Source: Alkaliflexus imshenetskii DSM 15055 (GTDB lineage: Bacteria; Bacteroidota; Bacteroidia; Bacteroidales; Marinilabiliaceae). Taken from it: a DNA stretch of 64,000 nt. The DNA lies in the NCBI RefSeq assembly GCF_000517065.1, contig NZ_KI912105.1:3247625-3311624 (forward strand), in the 5' to 3' direction. Numbering within the stretch: position 1 is the stretch's first letter; each line of letters opens with the position of its first letter. Positions 37,448-47,862 of the stretch are shown in pieces. The translations under genes were made by a program, and so were the position numbers. The notes below the pieces were generated by a model. That model was not told the DNA's origin and did no database searches. It saw only the letters and a list, made by a program, of their open reading frames with translations.

Positions 37448-37580
37448 TTAGATGATTAGATATGAGATGATTAGATATAAGATGGATAGAAAGATAGATA
37501 GGATTAATTTTTAAGAATTTAATTTCTAAAAAGTCTTATCTATCCATCTAATTATCTAACATCTAATCATCTCCCATCTA
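37448..37580. repeat. Imperfect long inverted repeat built of GATTAGAT-type words
   Basis: The left half (37448-37501) is made of GATGATTAGATATGA-like units and GGATAGAAAGATAGATAGG. The right half (37534-37580) is its imperfect reverse complement. Together they could fold into a long hairpin between zwf and pgl. No gene is present. Confidence 0.6.
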
Positions 37581-37584
37581 TCTT

Positions 37585-39111
37585 TTATAGTTCACAATAC
37601 TCGCCATCACCCACGAGGTTTTTGCATGGGTAGCGCCAGGTTTGTATGCCTTCTATCAACTTATCCGACACATCGGGACCCCAGGTGCCGGCCGGATAAC
37701 CGTGCACTTTGATGCATGGCTGTTCTTTCCACGCTTTCAGGATGGGATCCACAAATTTCCAGGCAGCCTCCACGGCATCGCCGCGCGAGTAGAGGGTGGC
37801 ATCGCCCAGCATGGCATCAAGCAAAAGCCGTTCGTAGGCACTCGGTAAATAAGTGTTGTTCAGCTCCGAGTAGTGAAAATCCATGTTGACATCCTTCACG
37901 TTGAAACCGGCTCCGGGTAGCTTCATGCCGAATTTGAGCAGCAGCCCTTCGTCAGGCTGTATGCGGATAACCAACTGGTTTTGCTGCCGCATGATGGACT
38001 TCTCATTCATAAACAAGTGGTGCGGCGTGGCATTGAAGTGGATGACGATTTCCGTTACCCGTGTTGGAAGGCTTTTCCCTGTACGGATATAAAATGGCAC
38101 ACCGGCCCATCGCCAGTTGTCGATAAAGAATTTCATTGCTACGAAAGTCTCAGTGCGCGATTTGGGATTAACCCCTTCCTCTTCGCGATAGGCTTTGTAT
38201 TGTTTTCCCTTAATTTCAGATGCGGTATATTGGCCACGAATGACAAACTCTTCCACCTTTTCTTTGGGAATTGGCCGAAGCGACTGGAGCACTTTCACAA
38301 TTTCGTTACGGATGCTGTCGGCGTTGATAAGTGCAGGGGGTTCCATGGCTACCAGAGATGCCAGCAGCAGAAGGTGATTCTGCACCATGTCGCGCATGGC
38401 ACCGGAGCCTTCGTAGTAACCACCACGACTTCCCACGCCAATGTCTTCCGATGAGGTAATTTCTACATGGTGCACATAGTTTCGGTTCCAGAGCGGCTCA
38501 AAAATGCCGTTGGAGAACCTTGTCACCAACAGGTTTTGCACCGTCTCTTTTCCCAGATAGTGGTCTATTCGGTATATCTGTTCCTCTCTGAACTCTTTCA
38601 GAAGTGTTTCATTGAGTTCTTTGGCAGTTTCCAGATCATAACCAAAGGGTTTTTCCACTATCAAACGCTTAAAGCCAACATGTTCATCGCTCAACCCATT
38701 GGCTGCGAGTTGTTTTGGAATGATGGAGTACATGTTTGGCGGTGTGGCCAGATAGAAGATAAAGTTGTTTTCAGTTTTAAGTTCGCTGTCGAGTCGCTGC
38801 AACTCTTCGGCAAAGCCTTTGTATTCAGCAGCCTCCTTTGTATTGAAACCGTAATAGTATAGTTTACTCAGAAATGTCTCTTTGTCTTCTGCGTTTTTGG
38901 CTTTGGTGCTGGCAAATTTATCGATGCCTTCCACCATCTTTTTCCGAAAGGCTTCATTCTCCATCTGAGTGCGTCCAAGTCCCAGCACGCCAAAATTGTC
39001 CGGCAGCAGATTCTGTGTGTATAGGTCAAAGACTGAAGGGATTAATTTCCGATAGGTTAAGTCGCCCGATGCGCCAAAAATAACCAATATATGATTTTTA
39101 GGCTTTTTCAT
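37585..39111 (-). CDS. zwf: Glucose-6-phosphate 1-dehydrogenase
   Basis: A 508-residue G6PDH, first enzyme of the oxidative pentose phosphate pathway, making NADPH and 6-phosphogluconolactone. The nucleotide-binding GASGDLTYRKLIPSVF, the active-site YRIDHYLGKETVQN and the C-terminal WKFVDPILKAW are clear. It precedes pgl on the same strand. The length fits the family, and the ATG gives the usual N-terminus. Confidence 0.96.
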   Translation of the reverse strand: MKKPKNHILVIFGASGDLTYRKLIPSVFDLYTQNLLPDNFGVLGLGRTQMENEAFRKKMVEGIDKFASTKAKNAEDKETFLSKLYYYGFNTKEAAEYKGFAEELQRLDSELKTENNFIFYLATPPNMYSIIPKQLAANGLSDEHVGFKRLIVEKPFGYDLETAKELNETLLKEFREEQIYRIDHYLGKETVQNLLVTRFSNGIFEPLWNRNYVHHVEITSSEDIGVGSRGGYYEGSGAMRDMVQNHLLLLASLVAMEPPALINADSIRNEIVKVLQSLRPIPKEKVEEFVIRGQYTASEIKGKQYKAYREEEGVNPKSRTETFVAMKFFIDNWRWAGVPFYIRTGKSLPTRVTEIVIHFNATPHHLFMNEKSIMRQQNQLVIRIQPDEGLLLKFGMKLPGAGFNVKDVNMDFHYSELNNTYLPSAYERLLLDAMLGDATLYSRGDAVEAAWKFVDPILKAWKEQPCIKVHGYPAGTWGPDVSDKLIEGIQTWRYPCKNLVGDGEYCEL

Positions 39112-39314
39112 ATTTTATTCATTGTTTTTCGATGGTACAATAAACCGGGCATTGGCACCTTACTGTTGTTAGAATGCTTACTCAATTACCTGGTTTATTT
39201 AAATTTTGTTGTTTTAATCTTTCAGCATGAAAACTGAAATGGTACTCTGTTTCCTAAATCTTTGGATATGGTTTTATGGTTACCAAATCTGAACACCACA
39301 AGCTGCTCTAAGGT

Positions 39315-40415
39315 TCAATGTGGCGGGCTTTTTTCACATCTTTTAAAGTAATGGGGTGAGTCGCCCCATTCGTCCCAGCCGGTCTCTTTTCCAACCAATG
39401 AAATTCGCATGTTTAGGCATGAGAGGCAGTCATCTGCCGACTCATCGGTGCACGGCTTATTGTCGTAGAGCAGATAGTGCTTTCTATTCTCTGTTGGTGT
39501 AATGTTTGGCATGATGATGTTGGCGCCGGCTTTCAGCGCCTTTTCTCTTCCCATTGGGTCAATGGCCTGCAAGGCTGTGGCAGCGGCAATGTTGATGTCG
39601 GGCATCATTAATCGCAGCACTGCCACCATATTCAATGCTGTGTTAAATCTTACTTCTAATGGCCAAAGGTGTTTTTTTTGTGCTGTTAGCGGTGTGTTGT
39701 CATGCTCAATATAAGGCCCCATTCCCACCATGTCCACATCTGTGTTCTTTATATAGAGCAAATCGTCCGCCAAATTTGCCAGGGTTTGTCCGGGCAATCC
39801 AATCATCACACCTGTGCCGGTTTGATATCCGATTTTTTTCAGGTTATTCAATGCATCCAGACGATTCGAAAAACGGTGAAGTTCATCATCAGGATGTAGT
39901 GATTGATACAAACGGGCATCCGAAGTTTCAATTCTTAGCAGGTAACGGTGAGCCCCGCTGTTAAACCAGCGTTGGTAAGTTGCTTCAGTCTGTTCACCCA
40001 GCGAAAGGGTGATTCCGAGTCTTCCGTTACTCTCTTCCTTTATTTTGGTTATTAGGCGGTTAATCTTCTCCACAAAAGCAGTATCGGTTCTTTCACCCGA
40101 TTGCAAAACCACTGAGCCAAACCGGTTTTTCAGGGCGTATCGGGCGGCAGCCAATATCTCTGCCTCATCAACATCATATCGCACAACATCCTTATTTTCT
40201 TTTCTGATGCCGCAATAGTAACAGTTTTTAATGCAGATGTTAGAGAACTCTATCAGCCCGCGATAATAGACGATATTCCCACGGTATGTCACTGCAACGT
40301 TGTTGGCTGCACGGTGAAGCTCCTTTTGCTCCGAACCGGTGGCCGACAACAGCTGGCATATTTTGTCGGGGGATAAACTTCCTTTATGGATGATATCGTC
40401 AATCAATTCTTTCAC
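39315..40415 (-). CDS. hydE: [FeFe]-hydrogenase maturase HydE
   Basis: A 366-residue radical SAM protein needed to build the [FeFe]-hydrogenase H-cluster. The SAM cluster cysteines are 61, 65 and 68 in CIKNCYYCGIRK. Other family stretches are GSVVLQSGERTD, LRIETSDARLYQSLHP and GVMIGLPGQTLANLADDLL. It lies about 5 kb from hydG on the opposite strand, separated by sugar-metabolism genes. The C-terminus keeps extra cysteines (CLSC), seen in some HydE proteins. Confidence 0.94.
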   Translation of the reverse strand: MKELIDDIIHKGSLSPDKICQLLSATGSEQKELHRAANNVAVTYRGNIVYYRGLIEFSNICIKNCYYCGIRKENKDVVRYDVDEAEILAAARYALKNRFGSVVLQSGERTDTAFVEKINRLITKIKEESNGRLGITLSLGEQTEATYQRWFNSGAHRYLLRIETSDARLYQSLHPDDELHRFSNRLDALNNLKKIGYQTGTGVMIGLPGQTLANLADDLLYIKNTDVDMVGMGPYIEHDNTPLTAQKKHLWPLEVRFNTALNMVAVLRLMMPDINIAAATALQAIDPMGREKALKAGANIIMPNITPTENRKHYLLYDNKPCTDESADDCLSCLNMRISLVGKETGWDEWGDSPHYFKRCEKSPPH

Positions 40416-40718
40416 GCTGGTTTTTTACCGTAAATGTAGGAAAAAATGATTGAGTTGTGATTACCCCGTCGCGAAGCTTTGTGCTTCGCAGAAATGGGTC
40501 AATTCTGATTACCTTGTATCGAATAACTGACAATTCTCAATTCTGAATTCAATCAAAAGGCGTAATTTTGATCTAGAGACTGCTCAGAAATGTCATGAGA
40601 TCTTTTCGTAATCTGGATTGACATCTTCGTTAAGTGCACATAATTAATGCTAACACTTACTATTTTGGGTGTATAATCAATGGTGCTTCCTTAAATTCAA
40701 ACAGATAAAAACTCAATA
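40416..40718. other. Intergenic region between divergent hydE and the acyl-CoA synthetase gene
   Basis: About 300 bp, no gene seen. A perfect 7-bp hairpin, GCGAAGC-TTTGT-GCTTCGC at 40471-40489, is the only structured element. It is not followed by a T-tract. Confidence 0.45.
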
Positions 40719-42779
40719 ATGATAAATGATGCATTGTTGTCGCCCCGCAGCATAGTGGTGGTAGGTGGTTCAGAGAATGTGACCAAGCCGGGAGGTAAAA
40801 TTGTCAGGAATATACTTGATGGAGGCTATGATGGCGATTTGTATGTGATAAATCCTGGCAGCAGCAAAGTGCAGGGTGTTGCCGCTTATTCATCGGTAGA
40901 TGAGTTGCCCGGTGATGTAGATCTTGCAATTCTGGCCGTGGCAGCAAGGTTTTGTCCGAAGCTCGTTGAGGATTTGGGTCAACTTAAGTCTGTAAAGGCA
41001 TTTATTGTTATTTCAGCCGGTTTTAGCGAAGAGGGCCACGAAGGTGCACAGTTAGAGGATGCGTTGCGTTTAGCGGCTGATAAAGTTGGTGCATCATTGG
41101 TTGGGCCAAACTGCATTGGTGTCATCACCCCGCGCTACAATGGCGTATTTACCGCCCCGGTGCCCAAGCTGAACGCCAAAGGATGCGATTTTGTCTCTGG
41201 CTCAGGTGCCACAGCTGTTTTTATTCTCGAGTCGGCATTGCCCAAAGGGCTTACTTTTGCTTCACTTATAACAGTAGGCAATAGCGCTCAAAATGGCATT
41301 GAGGAGGTTTTGCAATATTGGGACGAATCCTATCAGGAGGGTGTCAGTTCCCGCATCAAACTTATATATGTCGAGAATATTAAAGATCCCGACAAACTGT
41401 TGAAACATGCCTCATCACTCATACGCAAGGGGTGTAAGATTGCAGCCATCAAATCGGGTGTTACCGAAGCCGGCAAGCGGGCCACCTCCTCGCACACAGG
41501 TGCTATGGCAAGTTCCGACTCGGCTGTTGAAGCCCTCTTCCGAAAAGCTGGAATTGTGCGGTGTTTCGGGCGCGAGGAGCTTACCACGGTGGCGTCGGTT
41601 TTTATGTACAAGGCGCTTACGGGTAAGAATCTGGCCATCATAACCCAGGCAGGAGGTCCAGGCGTGATGCTTACAGATGCCCTGTCGCACGGTGGACTTA
41701 GCATTCCTCAAATTGAGGGGGCTGACCACGACACTTTACTTGCGATGCTCAACCCGGGCTCCTCGGCGTCCAATCCGGTGGATATTCTCGCCACAGGAAC
41801 CGCCAGCCAGCTTGGTGATGTAATCACCTATTGTGATCAACGTATGGATCACATTCATGGCATGATTGTCATTTTTGGAAGTACAGGCTTAACACGTGTG
41901 TACGATGCCTATGAAATGATACATGAAAAAATGATGGAGTGCAGTAAACCTGTTTACCCCATATTGCCGTCGGTGAGCAGTGCGCAAAATGAGGTGGCGT
42001 TTTTTTTGGCAAAGGGACACATCAATTTTCCGGATGAAGTCACACTGGGCCGAGCGCTCACAAAAGTTCATCAGACTCCGCCACCTGCAGGGGATGATAT
42101 TTTCATGGAGGGTATCGATATTCAAAAGATACGTGAAATAATTGAGGCCGCACCGGACGGATTTCAAAGCCCAGATATCGTTAACAACTTGCTCAAGGCT
42201 GCCGGCATTCCGATGGTGGATGAGGGTGTTGTCTCCACCCGGCGACAGGCACTTCGGCTGGCTCGCAAAATGGGATATCCGCTGGCCATGAAGGTTATTG
42301 GGCCGGTTCATAAATCGGATGTGGGCGGCGTAACGCTAAACATAAAATCGGATGCCCACCTGATGGCCGAGTTTCGTCGCATGAAAAGGATAAAAGGTGT
42401 GGATTCTGTCCTGATTCAGCGTATGATAACCGGCATGGAACTATTTATTGGCGCCAAGTATGAGCCACGCTTCGGTCATGTTATCCTGTGCGGACTTGGC
42501 GGTATTTTTGTTGAAGCTTTGGGCGATTTATCCCATGGTTTGGCACCGCTCACTTTTAACGAAGCGCATTCTATGGTGCAGAGTCTCAAAAGTTATCCAA
42601 TTATTCAGGGCATGAGAGGTAAGCAGGGGATAAATGAACAGCGGTTTGTAGAGATTATTGTGCGATTGTCAACACTGTTGCGTTTTGCTGTTGAAATTAA
42701 AGAGCTCGACCTTAACCCGCTGATTGGTAATGCGGATGATGTTCGGGTTGTGGATGCCCGTATCCTAATTGAGCGATAA
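40719..42779 (+). CDS. ADP-forming acyl-CoA (acetate-CoA) synthetase, fused alpha and beta subunits
   Basis: A 686-residue NDP-forming acyl-CoA synthetase. The N-terminal CoA-binding domain (SPRSIVVVGGSENVTKPGGK) and the succinyl-CoA-ligase-like domain are followed, after a linker, by an ATP-grasp domain (about 470-686). The probable phospho-acceptor is His259 in SSHTGAMAS. It converts acyl-CoA, ADP and phosphate into acid, ATP and CoA, conserving energy in fermentation. Its neighbours are an ACT protein, an aryl-CoA ligase, an aminotransferase and a 2-oxoacid:ferredoxin oxidoreductase. This suggests a role at the end of amino-acid fermentation (inference); the acyl preference is unknown. Confidence 0.92.
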   Translation: MINDALLSPRSIVVVGGSENVTKPGGKIVRNILDGGYDGDLYVINPGSSKVQGVAAYSSVDELPGDVDLAILAVAARFCPKLVEDLGQLKSVKAFIVISAGFSEEGHEGAQLEDALRLAADKVGASLVGPNCIGVITPRYNGVFTAPVPKLNAKGCDFVSGSGATAVFILESALPKGLTFASLITVGNSAQNGIEEVLQYWDESYQEGVSSRIKLIYVENIKDPDKLLKHASSLIRKGCKIAAIKSGVTEAGKRATSSHTGAMASSDSAVEALFRKAGIVRCFGREELTTVASVFMYKALTGKNLAIITQAGGPGVMLTDALSHGGLSIPQIEGADHDTLLAMLNPGSSASNPVDILATGTASQLGDVITYCDQRMDHIHGMIVIFGSTGLTRVYDAYEMIHEKMMECSKPVYPILPSVSSAQNEVAFFLAKGHINFPDEVTLGRALTKVHQTPPPAGDDIFMEGIDIQKIREIIEAAPDGFQSPDIVNNLLKAAGIPMVDEGVVSTRRQALRLARKMGYPLAMKVIGPVHKSDVGGVTLNIKSDAHLMAEFRRMKRIKGVDSVLIQRMITGMELFIGAKYEPRFGHVILCGLGGIFVEALGDLSHGLAPLTFNEAHSMVQSLKSYPIIQGMRGKQGINEQRFVEIIVRLSTLLRFAVEIKELDLNPLIGNADDVRVVDARILIER

Positions 42780-42875
42780 GTTGGGTCTGCGTGTGTTTTA
42801 TAACATATTTTGATGTTTTTTGATGGATGTTAATGTTTGTATTTTGCATGATTCTAACTCAAAAAACATAAAACC

Positions 42876-43301
42876 ATGATAATTAAACAGTTGTCCGTTT
42901 TTCTTGAGAATAAATCCGGACGTTTGCACGAAGTGTTTGATGTTCTGGGCGCTTCAAATATCAACGTCTCGGCCTGTAGCGTAGCAGATACTTCTGAGTT
43001 CGGCATTCTTCGGATGATTGTTTCTGAACCCGAAAAAGCCAGAGACATTCTTAAAGAGAAGCGTTTTTCAGTTAACATAAGTGAGGTGATTTCGTTTGTG
43101 ACGCCAAACACACCCGGCGCTCTGGCTCGCACCTTAAAAGTACTTTCCGATACAAATATCAGCATCGAGTATCTCTATGGATTTTCTGTTGGTGAAAAAT
43201 CATTTATTGCCCTTCGAAGCGACAATGTGGAAAAGGCCATAATGGAACTGCAACGTCATGAAATGGAGCTGATTTCTGCCAACGATTTATATAAGTTTTA
43301 G
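42876..43301 (+). CDS. Tandem ACT domain protein
   Basis: A 141-residue protein made of two ACT domains: IKQLSVFLENKSGRLHEVFD at the start and a second beginning near TPNTPGALARTLKVLSDT. ACT domains bind amino acids and usually act allosterically. In many genomes small tandem-ACT proteins sit next to phenylacetate-CoA ligase and 2-oxoacid oxidoreductase genes, as here. A sensor role for aromatic or branched-chain amino acids is therefore plausible but unproven. Confidence 0.9.
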   Translation: MIIKQLSVFLENKSGRLHEVFDVLGASNINVSACSVADTSEFGILRMIVSEPEKARDILKEKRFSVNISEVISFVTPNTPGALARTLKVLSDTNISIEYLYGFSVGEKSFIALRSDNVEKAIMELQRHEMELISANDLYKF

Positions 43302-43373
43302 CCTGCTTATATTCTGTTTTTCTATCTGGTATCTGCCGGATCATATTCTTAACACTCTCAAAACTAAACCTGA

Positions 43374-44690
43374 ATGAATAAGTCTATCTGGAATCCACAT
43401 TTTGAAACCATGTCGCGGGAGCAAATGCGTGAAGTTCAAAGTGAACGCCTTCGCGATGTAGTTGAGCGGGTTTATTACAATGTGCCTTCCTATCGTGCCA
43501 AAATGCAGGCTGCCGGCATCGGCCCTGAACACATACAGTCTATCGATGATTTAAGTAAACTCCCTTTTACCACCAAACAAGATCTTCGCGACAACTACCC
43601 ATACGGACTTTTTGCCGTTCCCATGAGTGAGATCATTCGCATACATGCCTCATCAGGTACAACAGGTAAACCTACTGTGGTGGGATATTCCAGACGTGAT
43701 ATTGGCGTGTGGTCAGAAGTGATGGCACGAACCCTCACCGGAGCCGGTGCCGGAAAGGAAGATTTCATTCAGATTGCTTATGGCTATGGATTGTTTACAG
43801 GTGGATTGGGCTTGCACTATGGCGGCGAAAAAATAGGGGCTTCCGTTATTCCAATTTCGGGTGGCAATACCAAACGGCAGTTGCAGCTTATGCAGGATTT
43901 TGGAAGTACTGTGCTGGCATGTACCCCTTCATACGCGGCTTATCTGGCCGAAGCTATTGAGGAAAGCGGCATCGATCGAAAAGAACTTAAGTTGAGGATT
44001 GGGGTGTTTGGTGCCGAGCCGTGGACTGAAAACATGCGCCGTGAGATAGAGAAAAAACTTCAAATACGTGCCATCGATATTTATGGATTGAGTGAAATCA
44101 TTGGCCCAGGTGTCTCTTTTGAATGTCCTCATCAGTGTGGATTACATATCAATGAAGATCACTTTATTCCGGAGATTATCGATCCGGAAACCCTTGAAGT
44201 ATTACCCGAAGGTGAATTGGGCGAGTTGGTTTTCACTACCGTAACCAAAGAGGGATTGCCGATAATACGTTACCGCACGCGCGATTTAACACGGCTTAAT
44301 TTTGGAACTTGTGCCTGTGGCCGAACATTGGTCAGGATGAACAAATGCACCGGACGAAGCGACGACATGTTGATTATCCGGGGAGTTAATCTCTTTCCTT
44401 CTCAAATTGAGAGTGTTCTGCTCGGGATGGACGAAACCACACCACACTACCTGCTCGTGGTTGACCGCGTTAATAACCTGGATTCTTTAGAGTTGCATGT
44501 GGAGGTGGAAGATCGGTTTTATCAGGATACAATCAGCGACCTTCAGAAGTTACGCATGAAAATACAGAACCATGTGGAGAGTGCCACCGGCCTCTCTGTC
44601 TCGGTGAAACTGGTGGAACCTAAAACCATTGAACGTAGCGAAGGTAAGGCAAAACGGGTAATTGACAAGCGTCCGGCTGTCTGGAGTTAA
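43374..44690 (+). CDS. paaK: Phenylacetate--CoA ligase
   Basis: A 438-residue AMP-forming aryl-CoA ligase of the PaaK family. The ATP-binding motif [11 protein letters not shown] (about residues 91-101), [18 protein letters not shown] and the C-terminal [19 protein letters not shown] are clear. It activates phenylacetate, or a close aryl acid, with ATP and CoA. In anaerobes that ferment aromatic amino acids such genes are often beside oxidoreductases that make aryl-acetyl-CoA. The direction in vivo is not determined by sequence. Confidence 0.94.
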   Translation: MNKSIWNPHFETMSREQMREVQSERLRDVVERVYYNVPSYRAKMQAAGIGPEHIQSIDDLSKLPFTTKQDLRDNYPYGLFAVPMSEIIRIHASSGTTGKPTVVGYSRRDIGVWSEVMARTLTGAGAGKEDFIQIAYGYGLFTGGLGLHYGGEKIGASVIPISGGNTKRQLQLMQDFGSTVLACTPSYAAYLAEAIEESGIDRKELKLRIGVFGAEPWTENMRREIEKKLQIRAIDIYGLSEIIGPGVSFECPHQCGLHINEDHFIPEIIDPETLEVLPEGELGELVFTTVTKEGLPIIRYRTRDLTRLNFGTCACGRTLVRMNKCTGRSDDMLIIRGVNLFPSQIESVLLGMDETTPHYLLVVDRVNNLDSLELHVEVEDRFYQDTISDLQKLRMKIQNHVESATGLSVSVKLVEPKTIERSEGKAKRVIDKRPAVWS

Positions 44691-44789
44691 TTTTTGTGGT
44701 GTCAGGCAAATTTTTATTTCAGCCCTTTAGGTTGAAAGTTTATTTGTTTGGCCTATCGGCGTATTTCTTAATTACTACCAAACTCAAAA

Positions 44790-46106
44790 TTGATGAATCC
44801 ATTTCCAATAGATCAGCAAGTTATTCTTCAAATACGGACAGAACTGGGTATTAAATCGCTGGCGCAGGCCACCATCCGACAGATTGTACACCTTGTGAAT
44901 CGGCTTCAGGAGATGTATGACGTTCAGTTTGTACGTACCGAAATGGGTGTGCCAGGTTTGCCTGCACCATCACTGGCCATTGATGCCGAAATTACAGGGC
45001 TCACAAAGGGAGCGGCTTCTGTATATCCACCAATTGAAGGTATTCAACCTCTCAAGAAGGAGCTTTCCCGTTTTGCGCAGCTGTTTATGAATGTGGATAT
45101 TGCCCCGGAAGGGTGTATTCCCACTGTTGGCTCCATGCAATCCTCGTTCCTGGCTTTTTTGGTTGCCAACCGTCGCGACCCGGCAAAGGACACCACACTT
45201 TTTATCGATCCAGGCTTTCCGGTTCATAAGCGCCAGCCCTCTATATTGGGCATGAAGTATGAGAGCTTTGACATTTTTGAGTACAGAGGTGACAAGCTGA
45301 GGGCTAAATTGGAATCCTATCTTGAGAAGGGAAACATCAGCACATTTTTATACTCCAATCCAAATAATCCGGCATGGATTTGCTTCACCAACAAGGAGCT
45401 GAAAATTATTGGGGAACTTGCTGATAAGAATGGGGTGATTGTGCTGGAGGATCTTGCCTATTTTGGGATGGATTTCAGACAAGACTTTGGTAAGCCGGGA
45501 CTGCCTCCATACCAGGCATCTGTAGCGCATTATACCAAAAACTACATATTGCTTTTTTCGAGTTCAAAGGTGTTTAGCTATGCCGGACAGCGCATTGGTG
45601 CCATGCTGATTTCTGATCAGCTTTTTCATACGCACTATCCAAACCTGCTCAACTATTTCAATACCGATAAATTTGGGAATGCCATATTGCAGGATGCCAT
45701 GTATTGCATATCGGCCGGAACTGCTCATACGCCACAGCTCGGGTTTGCTGCAATATTGAAAGCCGTTAACGATGGCGACTACGATTTTGTTGAGGTGGTA
45801 AGCGAATACGGGCGTAGAGCCAAAGTAATGAAGCAGATTTTTGTTGATAACGGTTTTCAACTGGTTTACGACCGGGATGAGGCCCAAGAGCTGGCAGATG
45901 GCTTTTATTTTACCATTTCATACCCGGGCATGAGCGGTGAGGAGCTGTTGAGTGAATTGATACGCTTCGGAATTAGCGCCATCACCCTTGATACTACAGG
46001 TAGCACTCGAAACGAAGGGCTTCGCATCTGTGTATCTCAGGCCACCGATGAGCGATTGGCAGATCTCGAAAGTCGAATTCGTTTGTTTGCTCACGCTCAA
46101 ATATAG
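44790..46106 (+). CDS. PLP-dependent class I/II aminotransferase
   Basis: A 438-residue fold-type-I aminotransferase. The PLP lysine is Lys260 in FSSSKVFSYAGQR. Also visible are YSNPNNPAWICFTNKEL and VIVLEDLAYFGMDF, with the Asp that contacts the pyridine nitrogen. It lies between paaK and the 2-oxoacid oxidoreductase genes, so it probably supplies 2-oxo acids from amino acids (aromatic or branched-chain by context). Substrate specificity cannot be read directly. Confidence 0.88.
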   Translation: MMNPFPIDQQVILQIRTELGIKSLAQATIRQIVHLVNRLQEMYDVQFVRTEMGVPGLPAPSLAIDAEITGLTKGAASVYPPIEGIQPLKKELSRFAQLFMNVDIAPEGCIPTVGSMQSSFLAFLVANRRDPAKDTTLFIDPGFPVHKRQPSILGMKYESFDIFEYRGDKLRAKLESYLEKGNISTFLYSNPNNPAWICFTNKELKIIGELADKNGVIVLEDLAYFGMDFRQDFGKPGLPPYQASVAHYTKNYILLFSSSKVFSYAGQRIGAMLISDQLFHTHYPNLLNYFNTDKFGNAILQDAMYCISAGTAHTPQLGFAAILKAVNDGDYDFVEVVSEYGRRAKVMKQIFVDNGFQLVYDRDEAQELADGFYFTISYPGMSGEELLSELIRFGISAITLDTTGSTRNEGLRICVSQATDERLADLESRIRLFAHAQI

Positions 46107-46325
46107 AATGTTTAAAAATTAGCCCAAAAACGCACTGTGTGAATTAACGGTTACGATTTGAAACCTTGTGCTTTGGCATTATTGGTGCGGATTTTCAGTG
46201 ATATAAAATATGGTCAATTTGCGGATTATGATTAAATTCGTAAAGATAATGGTTTGGTAATCGATATATTATCAGGCATGGAAAGTCAAATTCTGGTTTG
46301 AAATTGATACTAAAAACAATAATAT

Positions 46326-46562
46326 ATGGCAAAAGTCAGAGGCGCAATTGTTGTGGATACAGTAACCTGTAAAGGCTGTTCCCTTTGTGTGGTGGCATGT
46401 CCCACCGATGTAATTGAGTTGGCCGTTGATGTCAATGCAAAAGGATATAACTATGCATACATGAAAAACCCCGATGCCTGCACCGGATGTGCCAACTGTG
46501 CGATGGTTTGTCCCGATAGCTGTATCACAGTTTACAGGGTAAAGGCCGAAGCTGCTGTCTGA
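46326..46562 (+). CDS. 2-oxoacid:ferredoxin oxidoreductase delta subunit (2[4Fe-4S] ferredoxin)
   Basis: A 78-residue ferredoxin-like subunit with two complete cluster motifs, CKGCSLCVVACP and CTGCANCAMVCP, each of the CxxCxxCxxxC(P) type. It precedes the alpha, beta and gamma subunits on the same strand, as in KOR/VOR operons, and passes electrons to free ferredoxin. Confidence 0.93.
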   Translation: MAKVRGAIVVDTVTCKGCSLCVVACPTDVIELAVDVNAKGYNYAYMKNPDACTGCANCAMVCPDSCITVYRVKAEAAV

Positions 46563-46775
46563 TTCACAGAGTACTTAACAATTCAATTTAATTAGGCTCT
46601 CAGCATCTTTTCTTCATGGTCATAAATCAAATTAAGAATTGAATGGCAGTTAGATAGTATGCGCATTCTATCTTGTATCCGAATGTGATAGCAGCAGTTT
46701 GATGACAAATGATTGATTCCGATTGAAACCTGTCATTGATAGGCATTATAGATTTTGAGAAAAAACATATATTTT

Positions 46776-47858
46776 ATGAAAGAAGTCAGGTTAATGAAAG
46801 GCAATGAAGCCATAGCCGAAGCTGCCATCAGATGTGGCGTGGATGGTTATTTTGGCTATCCCATAACGCCACAGTCAGAAATAATGGAGACCCTTATGCT
46901 TTTGCGTCCATGGGAAACCACTGGCATGGTTGTGTTACAGGCTGAAAGCGAAATTGCTTCCATCAACATGGTGTATGGTGGTGCCGGATGTGGTAAAAAA
47001 GTGATGACCACATCTTCCAGTCCCGGTGTTAGTCTTATGCAGGAGGGGCTTACCTACCTTGCAGGAGCTGAGTTGCCATGTGTTGTGGTTAACGTGGTTA
47101 GGGGTGGCCCTGGTTTGGGTACCATTCAGCCTGCACAGTCCGACTATTTTCAGTCGACCAAAGGCGGAGGCCATGGCGATTATAACCTGATTGTTCTGGC
47201 GCCTTCATCCGTACAAGAGATGGCCGACTTTGTTGAGCTTGCCTTCGACCTTGCCTTTAAATACCGCAATCCGGCTATGATATTGACCGACGGAATGATT
47301 GGTCAGATGATGGAAAAGGTTGAGATGAAGCCATTTAAGCCGCGGTGGACCAACGAGGAAATTGAGCAGTTAAGTCCTTGGTCTACAACTGGAAAGTCCG
47401 CTGCGCGAGAAAGAAATATAATCACATCGGTGGAACTGGATCCGTTGGCCTTTGAAACCTTTAACAAAAAACTCCAGGCAAAATACAGAAAGATGGAGCA
47501 GGAGGAGGTTCGCTTCGAAACTTTCGAATGTGACGATGCCGAGTATCTTCTGGTTGCTTATGGCTCAAGTGCCCGCATCTGCCAAAAATCGGTTCAGCTG
47601 CTTCGTGCCAAAGGAATTAAGGCCGGTTTGTTGCGGCCAATTACGCTTTTCCCGTTTCCAACCAAACAAATTGCCGAATTGGCCGGGCAGGTTAAAGGAA
47701 TTTTATCTGTTGAGTTGAGCGCCGGACAGATGGTAGAGGATGTGCGTCTGGCAGTTAACGGAAAAGTTAAAGTTGAGCACTACGGCCGCATGGGAGGCAT
47801 GGTTCATTCACCCGAGGAAGTGGTGGAAGCGCTGGAGAAAAAAATCATTGGAGGATAA
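46776..47858 (+). CDS. 2-oxoacid:ferredoxin oxidoreductase alpha subunit (VorB/KorA-like)
   Basis: A 360-residue subunit carrying the pyrimidine-binding domain of the TPP enzyme and the domain II transketolase-like C-terminus. Typical stretches are CGVDGYFGYPITPQSEIMET, TTSSSPGVSLMQEGLTY and VVNVVRGGPGLGTIQPAQSD. It resembles the VorB proteins annotated as 3-methyl-2-oxobutanoate dehydrogenase subunits, so branched-chain oxo acids are likely, but 2-oxoglutarate or aryl-pyruvates are alternatives. The ATG at 46776 matches the family start (MKEVRLMKGNEA). The upstream start at 46755 is less likely. Confidence 0.92.
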   Translation: MKEVRLMKGNEAIAEAAIRCGVDGYFGYPITPQSEIMETLMLLRPWETTGMVVLQAESEIASINMVYGGAGCGKKVMTTSSSPGVSLMQEGLTYLAGAELPCVVVNVVRGGPGLGTIQPAQSDYFQSTKGGGHGDYNLIVLAPSSVQEMADFVELAFDLAFKYRNPAMILTDGMIGQMMEKVEMKPFKPRWTNEEIEQLSPWSTTGKSAARERNIITSVELDPLAFETFNKKLQAKYRKMEQEEVRFETFECDDAEYLLVAYGSSARICQKSVQLLRAKGIKAGLLRPITLFPFPTKQIAELAGQVKGILSVELSAGQMVEDVRLAVNGKVKVEHYGRMGGMVHSPEEVVEALEKKIIGG

Positions 47859-47862
47859 CGCG

